From positions 62,001 to 126,000 of the forward strand of contig CALRXU020000003.1 of NCBI GenBank assembly GCA_943372215.1: a stretch of 64,000 bases of DNA. Reading direction: 5' to 3'. Below, in pieces: positions 48,574 through 57,801 of the stretch (the first letter of the stretch is position 1; each line of letters begins with the position of its first letter). The notes beneath the pieces were generated by a model. The model saw nothing but the letters and a program-made list of their open reading frames with translations. It did no database searches and was not told where the DNA came from. The DNA comes from UBA6183 sp943372215 (GTDB lineage: Bacteria > Bacteroidota > Bacteroidia > UKL13-3). Made by a program: the position numbers and the translations under genes.

Positions 48574-51500
48574 CTAGTTTGTTTTTACTAAACGTACCAT
48601 TTTAACGCTACCTGCCTGCGCAATGCGTGCAAAGTAGATTCCATTGTTGGCACTATTTAAGTCAGAAACCGTTACTTGGTTAACACCTTCTTGCAATTCA
48701 ATCAATTTGCTTGTAACTAATTTACCTTGAACATCGTAAACTGAGACAGTAGCCGACTCATTACTTGTTGAAGTGATGCGTAAACTGAAATCGCCATTGA
48801 AAGGAACAGGATAAGCAGTAACATCAAATCCAACCAATTCACTTTCTTCAACCGCTACTACTGGAGTATAATCTACTTTTCCATTTCTATCCATTTGTTT
48901 GATTCTGTAATACAGTTTAGTTACTCCTTGTTTTGCAAACGCTTGATCATCTGAACTGGCATAGTTAGTAATTGTATTGCTGTTTCCAACACCTTGAACA
49001 AACGTTACTTTAGTAAAGTAAATGCCATCTGTAGAGCGTTCAACTTCAAAGCCGTTATTGTTTATTTCAAGTGAAGTACTCCATGTTACCTTTACATCAC
49101 CTGCAACATTAACTGCATCAAAGGCAACCCAACGCACTGGTAATGGATTGGCATTCGAATCTGCAATTGCACCAAACTCACCAAATAAGGCCATTCCTGT
49201 TCTACTTAAAATAGGAGCGGCATTTGATCCTGTTGTTGTAACATGCACCCCATTTAGTAACCATGGTGTACCCACGTTATTACGCCTAGCCAATACTGTG
49301 GTAGAGAAATTGTTTACACCAATAAACCCTCCAGCTGTTGCTGTTACAGTATAAACGCCACCAAATGTACCTAAATTGGTCAATCTCCAAATACCTGTAG
49401 GTGCTAATTTATTCGCAGTAATTACTCCTTCTACCAGTGGCAAGCCATTGGCTGAAGTAGTGCCTGTAACAAATCTTGCATTGATAGAACCTGAAGTAGT
49501 GACAGGAGTGGTAAACTCTAACGAGATTGTTCTGTTACTAGCACCAACAGTTAACGGATATGTCACCGTTGTTGATGTTGCATTTACCCAACGCGTTAAG
49601 CTTCCCTCTACACTTCCAGTTCCAGTAATTGCACCTAAGTTATTGGCATCAGTCCCCACTTCAATTGTTGCTGTGCCTGTATTTATTTTACCTGAGGTAA
49701 GTGCCAATGCGCTAGTGGTTAACGTAGCAGTTGACGATCCAAGTGTAACATTGGTGTTATTGTCTACAATAACTTGCCCTACAACCTGAGCGGCCATACC
49801 ATTTACTGTAATATTGCCACCTCCATTAAATGTTAAAATATCATTTAATATAGGACTTGTTCTTGCTGGTGTCCAGTTGGCAGGTACACCAAAATTAGCT
49901 GCTCCTGTTTGATTCCATACATAATTGGTTGGAGCAGGAAGCGGCAAAATGTTTACATCATAATCTTCTGTTTCACCGAAGCCAAATGTTGTTCCGCAAG
50001 GAAGAATTGGGGTAACTGTAGTCTCTATAAGTGAAACGCGCATTCTGGTTATACCAGTTAATGCATTAGCAGGAATAACTAATGATCCAGTTTGAAACAC
50101 ATTATTGCCATAGTTAAATGTTCCTGTCATTACAATTTGTTCTCCTGCGTCTGTAAACAATCCATTTTGGTTCAAGTCAATCCAGATACCCATTACACCA
50201 GTAAAACTACCGCCACAAGTGGCTGTATGTACTGAGAAACTGGTAGCTGTACCAGCAATAAGATTAGGAGCAGCAACTGCACCAGCAAAATTAGAATATG
50301 AACCAGCTACTGAACCAGTGCCAGGAGCAGCAATGTTACAAGCAGAGGTGTTGTTTAAAGAACCAACAGTAACATTTAAAATCTCGCCATCAGCAGCAGG
50401 GTTTGTAAACGTTGAGGCGCAGTAAGGGTCTCTGATTGATCTGCTTCCAGCAGGTGCTGTAACAGATGGTGTTCTTGGCGTAGCTGCAATGGTAACAGAG
50501 GTAATCTCCGCATCAATTGAATCTCCTACAACAGCGCCAGTAGGCGTATTGTACGTTAGCCAAAAATAATTGGTATCATTTAATAAATTTTGATTTCCTG
50601 TAAAGACAAAGGTACCATTTGGTGCCGCAACCGTGGTACCGAACTGATTGGTAGCAGTAAAGTTACGGCTTGAGCCTGTATACCAAATGTTGGCATTGCT
50701 GATGTTTGTAGCAGGAGTGGCAGAACCAATGGTATTGCATTCAATAGAAGTTGCAACAATTGGTGATCCAGTTGATGAATTTACAATCATTAGCCTAGCT
50801 ATTGGATTGTTTACAGAGCCTCTTTCTACTCTTGATGAAAAAGGCATGGTAACCGTAGAAGAAATGTAAGTCATAGCAGCATTTATGGTCAAATTACCTG
50901 CTGGAGCTGACACGGTTGGCGTTCTAACTACACCACCAATAGTTGTGCTGGTAAACGAAGCATCCAATAAGTTGGTTAATGTCGCAAATGGATTTACATC
51001 ATATGCCAACCAGTAGTTATTGGTGTCATTTGTGCCAGTAAGCAATGTATCGGTAAGCGTAAATGAGAACGCACCTGAAGGTGAAGATACTGTACCAACC
51101 AAACGACTGGTATTAAAGGTAGCGGTGTTTCCTGTTGCATACAATTTGGCACTAGTAATATCAGATGCTGCTGTACTACCAGTAGTATTAAAGGTAAAAT
51201 CTGTTGCCAAAATTACTCCACAACCTGAAACCTTAACTGGAATGCGTAATACTGGAACGTCTGCTGTACTTGGAGCAACAATACCTGTTTGTTGTATAGC
51301 AGTGGTGCTGCCAAATACTGGTGGGTTATCCAAGATATTCACTGTGTAATCTTCTGTTTCACCAAAGCCAAATGTAGTTCCACAAGAAGCAATAGGTGAA
51401 ACAGTAGTCTCTACAAGTGAAACACGCATTCTGGTAAAGCCTCTTGAAGCGTTACATGGGATATTGATATTGCCTGTTCTAAACACAGCCGTTCCATAAT

Positions 51501-54500
51501 TAAACACAGGTGTCATATGAACCGTTTCACCCGCATCAATAAAATCACCATCTTGGTTAAAGTCAATCCAAATACCCATTATACTTTGGAAGCTGCCACC
51601 ACAAGTACTGGTGTTAATAGAGAAAGGCACGGTTCCGCCTGCTAATAAATTAGGAGCGGTAACAGTGGACGAATAATTAGAGTAGCTGTTTAAAATAGAG
51701 CCCGGTCCGCCAGTTTGAGCGCAATTTGAACTGTTATTTAAAGATCCTACCGTAACATTCCAGATTTCTCCGTCAGCCGCTGGGTTTGTAAATGTTGAAG
51801 CACAATAAGGAGCGCGGATTCCATTGCTACCCGCAGGTGCTCCTAATACTGGAGGTTGAGCACCACCAGCAACAACTGCACTTACCAACTCGCCATCCAC
51901 ACTATCACCTATTACAGCGGCCCCAGGAATATTATAAGTTAACCAGAAATAGTTGGTATCATTGGCTAAAGCCGCTGATCCATTAAATACAAATGCTCCA
52001 TTTGGTGCAGTAACATCTGCTCCAAACTGTGTAGCAGTTGTAAATGAATTATTTGTTCCAGTATAAAACAACTTAGCCAATCCAATATTGGAAACCAATG
52101 TGGTTCCATTGGTATTAAAACTCATTTGAGTTAAATCTATAGGAGCGCCTATTGAAGAGGTAATTACACGAACGCGTAGAATAGGATTATTGATTGAATT
52201 TGTTTCTACCTTACCACTTATTTGAGACGCATCCATGCTTACAAAAGTCATTGGTGCGGTAATCACTTTATTGCCAGCAGGGTTATTATTAGTAGGTATA
52301 AAATAGTTACCTAAAACCTGCACGCTATCTACCCTTGCATCTAACAAATTGGAAGTGGTTGCAAAAGGAGAAACGTCATATGTAATCCAATAGTTATTGG
52401 TATCATTGGTGTTCAATGTATCATTAAATGAAGTAAATACCATAGAACCGCTAGGAGAACCTATTGTTGCAAGTAACCTATTGGTATTAAATACGCCTGA
52501 TGTTCCAGTACTATACAACTTCGCTGTAACAATGTTGTTTACAGTTGTTGAACCAGAGGTGTTTGCTACCAAATTTGTTAACATTGCCAAGCCACAACCG
52601 CCTGCTTTTATCTTTACTTGTAAAATCACATTATCTATTGCACCTGGAGGAACACTGCCTGTATATTGAATTACACGGCTTGTAACATATGCTACTGGAT
52701 TATCAACTATTGTAATGTTGTAATCTTCTGTTTCACCAAAGCTAAGGTTGGCACAAGGAGATGCTGCCGTAATTAATGTACCAAAGTTGGCATCACTACG
52801 TATTCTCATTCTTACCGGCCCTGTGTTTGCACTACAAGGTACTGTAATCGGTTTTATTACAGGCACACCTGCTGTACCATTGGTAGTTACCTCCACATAC
52901 TCACTTACATCAAACGTACCATTATCATTCCAGTCAAACCATACGCCAACTCTATCGCCTGTTTGGGCTGGAGTAATTGTTAAGTTATACGTGGTGTTTT
53001 TAGCCACTGTGGTGGTGTTAGTAAAGAAAGTATAAGTTGGGTTGTTAGGACACGTGGCACCTGTATTGTTTGCCAATGTATTTAACTGAACATTTGTAAT
53101 ACATGAGAACGGAAATGCGCCTGTATTAGCCGCGGTGCAATACTCATTGCGGATAAGTCTATTTCCGGCTGGTGCATTAATTGTAGGACTTTGTGCTGAC
53201 CCACCAACTGTTACACTTATCATTTCCGCATCTATAGAGTCACCCACAACGGCAGTTGCTTTAATACCATAAGTTAACCAGAAATAGTTGGTGTCATTTA
53301 ATAGGTTTTGCGTTCCGTTTACTGTAAACGCACCAATACCTGGTGTTAAAATCGCTGTTGGTACGTATGTACCAAATAAATTACCAGTAGTAAAGTTGCT
53401 ATTCGCTCCAGTGTACCAAACCCTGATGGTATCAATGTTAGATGTGTCAACACCGCCACCATTGGTGCTTAAACTAAAGCTTGTTACCGGAATAGTTGCA
53501 CCCGTAGAAGAGGTAATCACCCTCATTCTAAGAATAGGGTTATTGCTTGAAGGTCGAGCCACTTTAGAGGTAAAGGGATGAGCAGGAGTTGACGACAAAT
53601 AAGTCATTGGTGTTGATACCAATACATTACCAGTTGGGTTATTGTTCGCTGGAACGTACCCACTTCCAAAAACATTTAAGCTATCAATTCTAGCATCTAA
53701 CACGCTTGCGTTAGGCGCAGAACCTGAAACATCATAAGCTAACCAATATGTATTGGTATCGTTTATGGCTGTATCTGCTACTGAGAAACTAAATGCTCCT
53801 GATGGAAATGGCACTGTAGCAACAAGGTTAGCTGTTGAAAAAACTTGTGAAGTTCCTGTTTTGTACAACTTGGCTGCTACAATATTACCAGCAGATGTAC
53901 TACCAGCAGTATTAAACCAAAACTGATTAAAAGTGCTTGGGGCACATGGATTGGCATTTACTTTGGTGGTTACCCTTAGGATAGGCACATCTAATGCTCC
54001 TGCAGAAGTTGTACCTGTTTGTTGCGCAGTGGCAGCACTGATAAATGAGTTTGTATTCTCAACAATATTAACCAAATAATCTTCCGTTTCACCGAAGCCA
54101 AATGTAGTGCCGCAAGGAGAAATCGGCAGCACGGTGGTTTCAAGCAATGTAACACGCATAGCCGTTGCACCTCTTAACGCAGTGCATGGTATGGTAATCG
54201 TTCCTGTTCTAAACACCCCAACGCCATAATTAAATACCGGGCTTGCATGCACGTTTTCTCCTGGGTCAGTAAAATCTCCATCTTGGTTCAAGTCAATCCA
54301 AATGGCCATTGCGCTTTGAAAGCTGCCTCCACACGTACTGGTATTTACAGAGAAATTCAGGGGCAATCCTGCAATAAGATTAGGTGCAGGAACCGTTGCT
54401 TTGTAATTAGAGTAACTATTTAAAATAGAACCCGCTCCACCTGTTTGTGTGCAATTTGAAGTATTATTTAAAGACCCAATGGTAACATTCCAGATTTCTC

Positions 54501-57500
54501 CGTCTGCCGCTGGATTAGTAAATGTTGAAGGACAATAAGGGGCTCTGATGTAACGCGCACCAGTTGCCGATCCTCCTGTTACGGTTTGCAATGCCCCACC
54601 TATGGTTACATCTACAAATTCTGCATCAACTGAATCACCCAATACCGCATTCGATCTAATATCATAAGTAAGCCAAAAATAGTTGGTTCCATTGTTTAAA
54701 GACACATTACCCGTAATTGTGAATGCTCCATTTGGCGCTACTGCAGTTCCTACCAATATTGCATTGCTAAATGTATTGCTGCTGCCTGTGTAATAAACTT
54801 TTGCATTAGCTATTGAAGCACCAGGGTTACCTGAGCCATTCGTATTAAAACTAAATTGGGTAGCCACAGATGATGCACCAGTGGGTGACATTTGCAATTG
54901 AATATCAAGTATTCTATTGTCAATTGACCCAGTTTCTACCTGAGAAAGTGCGGTTTGACTTGAGGTTTGTCCCACATAAGTCATTGCTGCTGCTACTTGT
55001 CTTCCTCCTGCTGCCGGATTAGTAACAGTCTGAACATTACCATCAACAGTTACATTGGTGCAATTGGCTGCCAGAATATTTCCCAACGTGGCTGTTGGCG
55101 AAACATCATACACTAACCAGAAATTATTTTCGCCAGATAACAACCCCTGAGAACCCGTAACGTTAAACGCCCCAGAAGGTGTGGTAACGGTAGATCCCAC
55201 TTGGGCAGTAGCCAAGAAAGTGGTTGATGCTCCAGTGTAGAATACCCGTGCATTTAAAATATTTGCTGCTGCGGTTGTGCCCGTAGTGGTAAATGCCAAA
55301 TTGGTAACATTTACAGGAACAATGCCAGTTACATACACTTTCACATTTAAGATCACTTGATTTCCAGAACCTGTTGCAATGGTATTGGTATTACGCACCA
55401 CAGCAGTAGAGTCATATACCATCTTAGGGGCGGTTGTGCCCAGTGCAAAAAAACCTCCATTGGTTAAAATTGGTGAAATTGGTCCAGGAGCTGTTGTAGC
55501 CGTTGTGCGTGTCTCATAAAGATTATTAGTAAAGGCTCCCGCTCCTGAAGCCACACTTCGTTCTGTCCATGGGCCAGTTGGTAATGTTGCTTGCATTATC
55601 CTTAGCTGTGTTTGAGTTCCTAGTATGTTGTCTGAGTTACCAAATGTGTAATTGTTATAAGGAAAAGTCAACGCACTGGTTGCAGGTAAATCAGGTCCCG
55701 AGTTCAGGTCAATATTCAAATACCTACTACCTATCATGTTTACTCCAACTGCTGTTCCCGTAGGAGGTGTATTGATCATGCTAAAAGTAATGGTTTGACT
55801 TGACCAACCTGCACCAGCTGTTAGGTTAAATGTTTTCAATACATTTGAGTTGATGGCTGTGCCTACAGGCGCAGTGCCTACACCAAAAGGAACATTAATT
55901 TGTGCTGTTCCAGTAGCTGGACGATTAAAACGAACTGGCCCTATAATGTATGAGCCTTGGCTGGTTGGGGGTGTAAAATTACTTGGTTGTGTTCCAAAAG
56001 AACCATTACCCAATAAGTTGATGGTTAATAAATTGGTAGGGGAAGTAAACAGGAAACCGCGTGTAAAAGTTGTAGCACCACCCACAGTAGCGCTACCGAC
56101 TAATAATGGGCTACTCAACACTACGTGTGCATGTGTATTAATGGTAAGTGTTCCAACAATAATTTGTGTTCCGGTAATGGTATCTGTTTCAAATCCAGTA
56201 AAAATAGTATCCCTTCTTAATAGGCCAAAAGTTAATGTTCCATTGGTACCCCCTCCGTAAGTTACACTGCGTAAAGCCGTTCCTAAAGAAGGAAAAAGAG
56301 GGCGGGCGGTAAACCTGGCTCTTGGGTGACGAGTAATAATAACTGCTGTTCCTGAAACTCCCACTGTTAAGTTTCCATTAGGATTGATGTTGCCTTCCAC
56401 TAAAAAACAGTTATTTCTAACTGTAACTGGTGAGTTATAAGTTAAGCCGCCACTATTTGCATGATAAATTACCGAAATTATGCCTCCTGTAATAGTACCA
56501 CTATTGGTAATGGTAGCAGCACTACCCCCAAAAAAATACAAGCTGGCTGTGGTGCTTTGGTTCACTGTTAATATACCTGAGTTGTTTAAACTACCACCTA
56601 TATAAGTGAATTTACCTGTTGTTCCATTACCGCCTAACAAAGTACCTGTTGGAGATATAATCACATCACCAAAAGTTTGTAGTACTTGTGACGTTGTGGT
56701 GGTTGAATGGTTTACTGTACCATCAATGGTTAGGTTTTGTGTACGTGCAATATTCACATTAATAGAAACAACGTGTGTTGCAGCAATCACCACATTATTG
56801 TCTGCCGAGGGTACTACACCTCCCACCCAAGTGGTGGTGGCATTCCAAGGCCCGGTTTGGGCAGAAGTAATGGTTGTAGGTGTAAACTCTTCTACACTGA
56901 AATTGTCAATAAATATAGGTTGCGCTCCACTAAACGTATTGTTTCTTTCAAAAGCAAATTTGGCATTGGCCACCAAATAGGCCGCTGGAACTTTTATATT
57001 AATATTTTGCCAAGGCGAAGCTGAAGAAACAACGGTTTCTGTAAAATTGGGCTGCACATCAGCAATGGTTGCCCATGTAAGTCCTCCATCGTTTGAAGCC
57101 AATACCTTTAATGGAAAGGTTTGATTTGAGTTATTTGCTGAAAAATATTTAAAGCGCACATAAGGTGATGTGGCCGTGTTTAAACTCACCACTGGAGACT
57201 CCATCCTACGTGATTCTGTATTGGTATTGCCTCCAAAAAAATGGTCTTCTAAAAACAACGTTCCACTATCAGATACCGCAGCAGCTGGCAATGTTCCTGA
57301 TGAGGGAATTGTCCAGCCTACAGCAAGTCGCCTATTACTCTGCCAATCCTTTGCACCAAAAGTTCCTGTTGCTACCGGAATTCCGTCACCAGTAAACAGT
57401 GTTCGAACCTGCGTCCATCCAAAAGGGGCAGCAGGAGCACCCACCCATGGATTATCGAAATTTTCGGTCATATACACTTGCGCTTGCAAGTTTTCTGAAC

Positions 57501-57576
57501 CTAAAGTAAAGGCTGCAACACCAGCGACAATGGCATTACGAATAATCAGTTTCACTGATTGTAAATTTATCTTCAT
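48574..57576 (-). CDS. Giant repetitive surface protein (3000 aa) with BNR-associated and GEVED repeats and T9SS sorting domain
   Basis: Signal peptide (about 1-32) followed by a jelly-roll-like domain (about 33-235) and a beta-helix-like region (about 240-700). Four super-units then span about 715-2545. Each holds two ~140-residue modules like the BNR-neuraminidase-associated N-terminal domain (Y-T-G, N-Y-F-W-L-T-Y-x-I, G-D-S-x-D-A-E) and one GEVED domain ending F-G-E-T-E-D-Y. At DNA level the unit is about 1.37 kb. A C-terminal beta region, an FN3-like module and a T9SS sorting domain (Y-P-V-P-F-N-G, N-G-I-Y-F-A-R-I) complete it. No neuraminidase catalytic domain is seen. Likely a long adhesin. 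Confidence 0.85.
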   Translation of the reverse strand: MKINLQSVKLIIRNAIVAGVAAFTLGSENLQAQVYMTENFDNPWVGAPAAPFGWTQVRTLFTGDGIPVATGTFGAKDWQSNRRLAVGWTIPSSGTLPAAAVSDSGTLFLEDHFFGGNTNTESRRMESPVVSLNTATSPYVRFKYFSANNSNQTFPLKVLASNDGGLTWATIADVQPNFTETVVSSASPWQNINIKVPAAYLVANAKFAFERNNTFSGAQPIFIDNFSVEEFTPTTITSAQTGPWNATTTWVGGVVPSADNNVVIAATHVVSINVNIARTQNLTIDGTVNHSTTTTSQVLQTFGDVIISPTGTLLGGNGTTGKFTYIGGSLNNSGILTVNQSTTASLYFFGGSAATITNSGTITGGIISVIYHANSGGLTYNSPVTVRNNCFLVEGNINPNGNLTVGVSGTAVIITRHPRARFTARPLFPSLGTALRSVTYGGGTNGTLTFGLLRRDTIFTGFETDTITGTQIIVGTLTINTHAHVVLSSPLLVGSATVGGATTFTRGFLFTSPTNLLTINLLGNGSFGTQPSNFTPPTSQGSYIIGPVRFNRPATGTAQINVPFGVGTAPVGTAINSNVLKTFNLTAGAGWSSQTITFSMINTPPTGTAVGVNMIGSRYLNIDLNSGPDLPATSALTFPYNNYTFGNSDNILGTQTQLRIMQATLPTGPWTERSVASGAGAFTNNLYETRTTATTAPGPISPILTNGGFFALGTTAPKMVYDSTAVVRNTNTIATGSGNQVILNVKVYVTGIVPVNVTNLAFTTTGTTAAANILNARVFYTGASTTFLATAQVGSTVTTPSGAFNVTGSQGLLSGENNFWLVYDVSPTATLGNILAANCTNVTVDGNVQTVTNPAAGGRQVAAAMTYVGQTSSQTALSQVETGSIDNRILDIQLQMSPTGASSVATQFSFNTNGSGNPGASIANAKVYYTGSSNTFSNAILVGTAVAPNGAFTITGNVSLNNGTNYFWLTYDIRSNAVLGDSVDAEFVDVTIGGALQTVTGGSATGARYIRAPYCPSTFTNPAADGEIWNVTIGSLNNTSNCTQTGGAGSILNSYSNYKATVPAPNLIAGLPLNFSVNTSTCGGSFQSAMAIWIDLNQDGDFTDPGENVHASPVFNYGVGVFRTGTITIPCTALRGATAMRVTLLETTVLPISPCGTTFGFGETEDYLVNIVENTNSFISAATAQQTGTTSAGALDVPILRVTTKVNANPCAPSTFNQFWFNTAGSTSAGNIVAAKLYKTGTSQVFSTANLVATVPFPSGAFSFSVADTAINDTNTYWLAYDVSGSAPNASVLDARIDSLNVFGSGYVPANNNPTGNVLVSTPMTYLSSTPAHPFTSKVARPSSNNPILRMRVITSSTGATIPVTSFSLSTNGGGVDTSNIDTIRVWYTGANSNFTTGNLFGTYVPTAILTPGIGAFTVNGTQNLLNDTNYFWLTYGIKATAVVGDSIDAEMISVTVGGSAQSPTINAPAGNRLIRNEYCTAANTGAFPFSCITNVQLNTLANNTGATCPNNPTYTFFTNTTTVAKNTTYNLTITPAQTGDRVGVWFDWNDNGTFDVSEYVEVTTNGTAGVPVIKPITVPCSANTGPVRMRIRSDANFGTLITAASPCANLSFGETEDYNITIVDNPVAYVTSRVIQYTGSVPPGAIDNVILQVKIKAGGCGLAMLTNLVANTSGSTTVNNIVTAKLYSTGTSGVFNTNRLLATIGSPSGSMVFTSFNDTLNTNDTNNYWITYDVSPFATTSNLLDARVDSVQVLGNYFIPTNNNPAGNKVITAPMTFVSMDASQISGKVETNSINNPILRVRVITSSIGAPIDLTQMSFNTNGTTLVSNIGLAKLFYTGTNNSFTTATQFGADVTAPNGAFVFNGSAALANDTNYFWLTYNIPGAAVIGDSVDGELVSAVVAGGAQPPVLGAPAGSNGIRAPYCASTFTNPAADGEIWNVTVGSLNNSSNCAQTGGPGSILNSYSNYSSTVTAPNLLAGGTVPFSINTSTCGGSFQSIMGIWIDFNQDGDFIDAGETVHMTPVFNYGTAVFRTGNINIPCNASRGFTRMRVSLVETTVSPIASCGTTFGFGETEDYTVNILDNPPVFGSTTAIQQTGIVAPSTADVPVLRIPVKVSGCGVILATDFTFNTTGSTAASDITSAKLYATGNTATFNTSRLVGTVSSPSGAFSFTLTDTLLTGTNDTNNYWLAYDVNPFATLTNLLDASFTSTTIGGVVRTPTVSAPAGNLTINAAMTYISSTVTMPFSSRVERGSVNNPIARLMIVNSSTGSPIVATSIECNTIGSATPATNISNANIWYTGSSRNFTATNQFGTTVAAPNGTFVFTGNQNLLNDTNYFWLTYNTPTGAVVGDSIDAEITSVTIAATPRTPSVTAPAGSRSIRDPYCASTFTNPAADGEILNVTVGSLNNTSACNIAAPGTGSVAGSYSNFAGAVAAPNLIAGTATSFSVHTATCGGSFTGVMGIWIDLNQNGLFTDAGEQIVMTGTFNYGNNVFQTGSLVIPANALTGITRMRVSLIETTVTPILPCGTTFGFGETEDYDVNILPLPAPTNYVWNQTGAANFGVPANWTPARTSPILNDILTFNGGGNITVNGMAAQVVGQVIVDNNTNVTLGSSTATLTTSALALTSGKINTGTATIEVGTDANNLGAITGTGSVEGSLTRWVNATSTTVTYPLTVGASNRTISLEFTTPVTTSGSINARFVTGTTSANGLPLVEGVITANKLAPTGIWRLTNLGTFGGVYTVTATAGGFIGVNNFSTTVLARRNNVGTPWLLNGVHVTTTGSNAAPILSRTGMALFGEFGAIADSNANPLPVRWVAFDAVNVAGDVKVTWSTSLEINNNGFEVERSTDGIYFTKVTFVQGVGNSNTITNYASSDDQAFAKQGVTKLYYRIKQMDRNGKVDYTPVVAVEESELVGFDVTAYPVPFNGDFSLRITSTSNESATVSVYDVQGKLVTSKLIELQEGVNQVTVSDLNSANNGIYFARIAQAGSVKMVRLVKTN
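49961..55440 (-). repeat. Four ~1.37-kb super-repeats inside the giant gene
   Basis: The end of each GEVED domain (codons for G-E-T-E-D-Y) falls near 49961, 51347, 52721 and 54077, giving spacings of 1386, 1374 and 1356 bases. Units 1 (ending 54077) and 3 (ending 51347) are clearly closer to each other in DNA than to unit 4. Unit 2 carries a divergent GEVED type. Confidence 0.8.
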
Positions 57577-57743
57577 ATTACTAAATTTATGCGGTAATTA
57601 TTTGGAAAAATGAAATATCAATTAACTGAATATCTAATTAATTAAAAAATAAAAACTTAATTTTTCTTAACAATAGCTTACAATCAATTGATATAAAGCT
57701 ACCTAATTTAAAAAACAGGTTTCTGTTTTTGCTCCATTTAAAA

Positions 57744-57784
57744 CAAAAAAACCCGTTCAGGCGATACCTGAACGGGTTTTAAAC
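57744..57784 (-). terminator. Terminator of the 1.7-kaa T9SS gene
   Basis: Stem ACCCGTTCAGG/CCTGAACGGGT with a 5-base loop; on the minus strand seven T's follow. Confidence 0.85.
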
Positions 57785-57801
57785 TATTAATTCTTATAAG
57801 A

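Noticed and set aside
48574..57576. Sialidase (neuraminidase) function for the giant protein
   Set aside because: The repeats resemble the domain associated with BNR-type neuraminidases, but I see no catalytic propeller with repeated S-x-D-x-G-x-T-W Asp boxes. The resemblance concerns an accessory domain only.
49022..57613. Many plus-strand frames opposite the two giant genes
   Set aside because: They are Val/Pro/Thr-rich complements of Asn/Thr/Gly-rich secreted-protein codons; none has a start context, promoter or family likeness.
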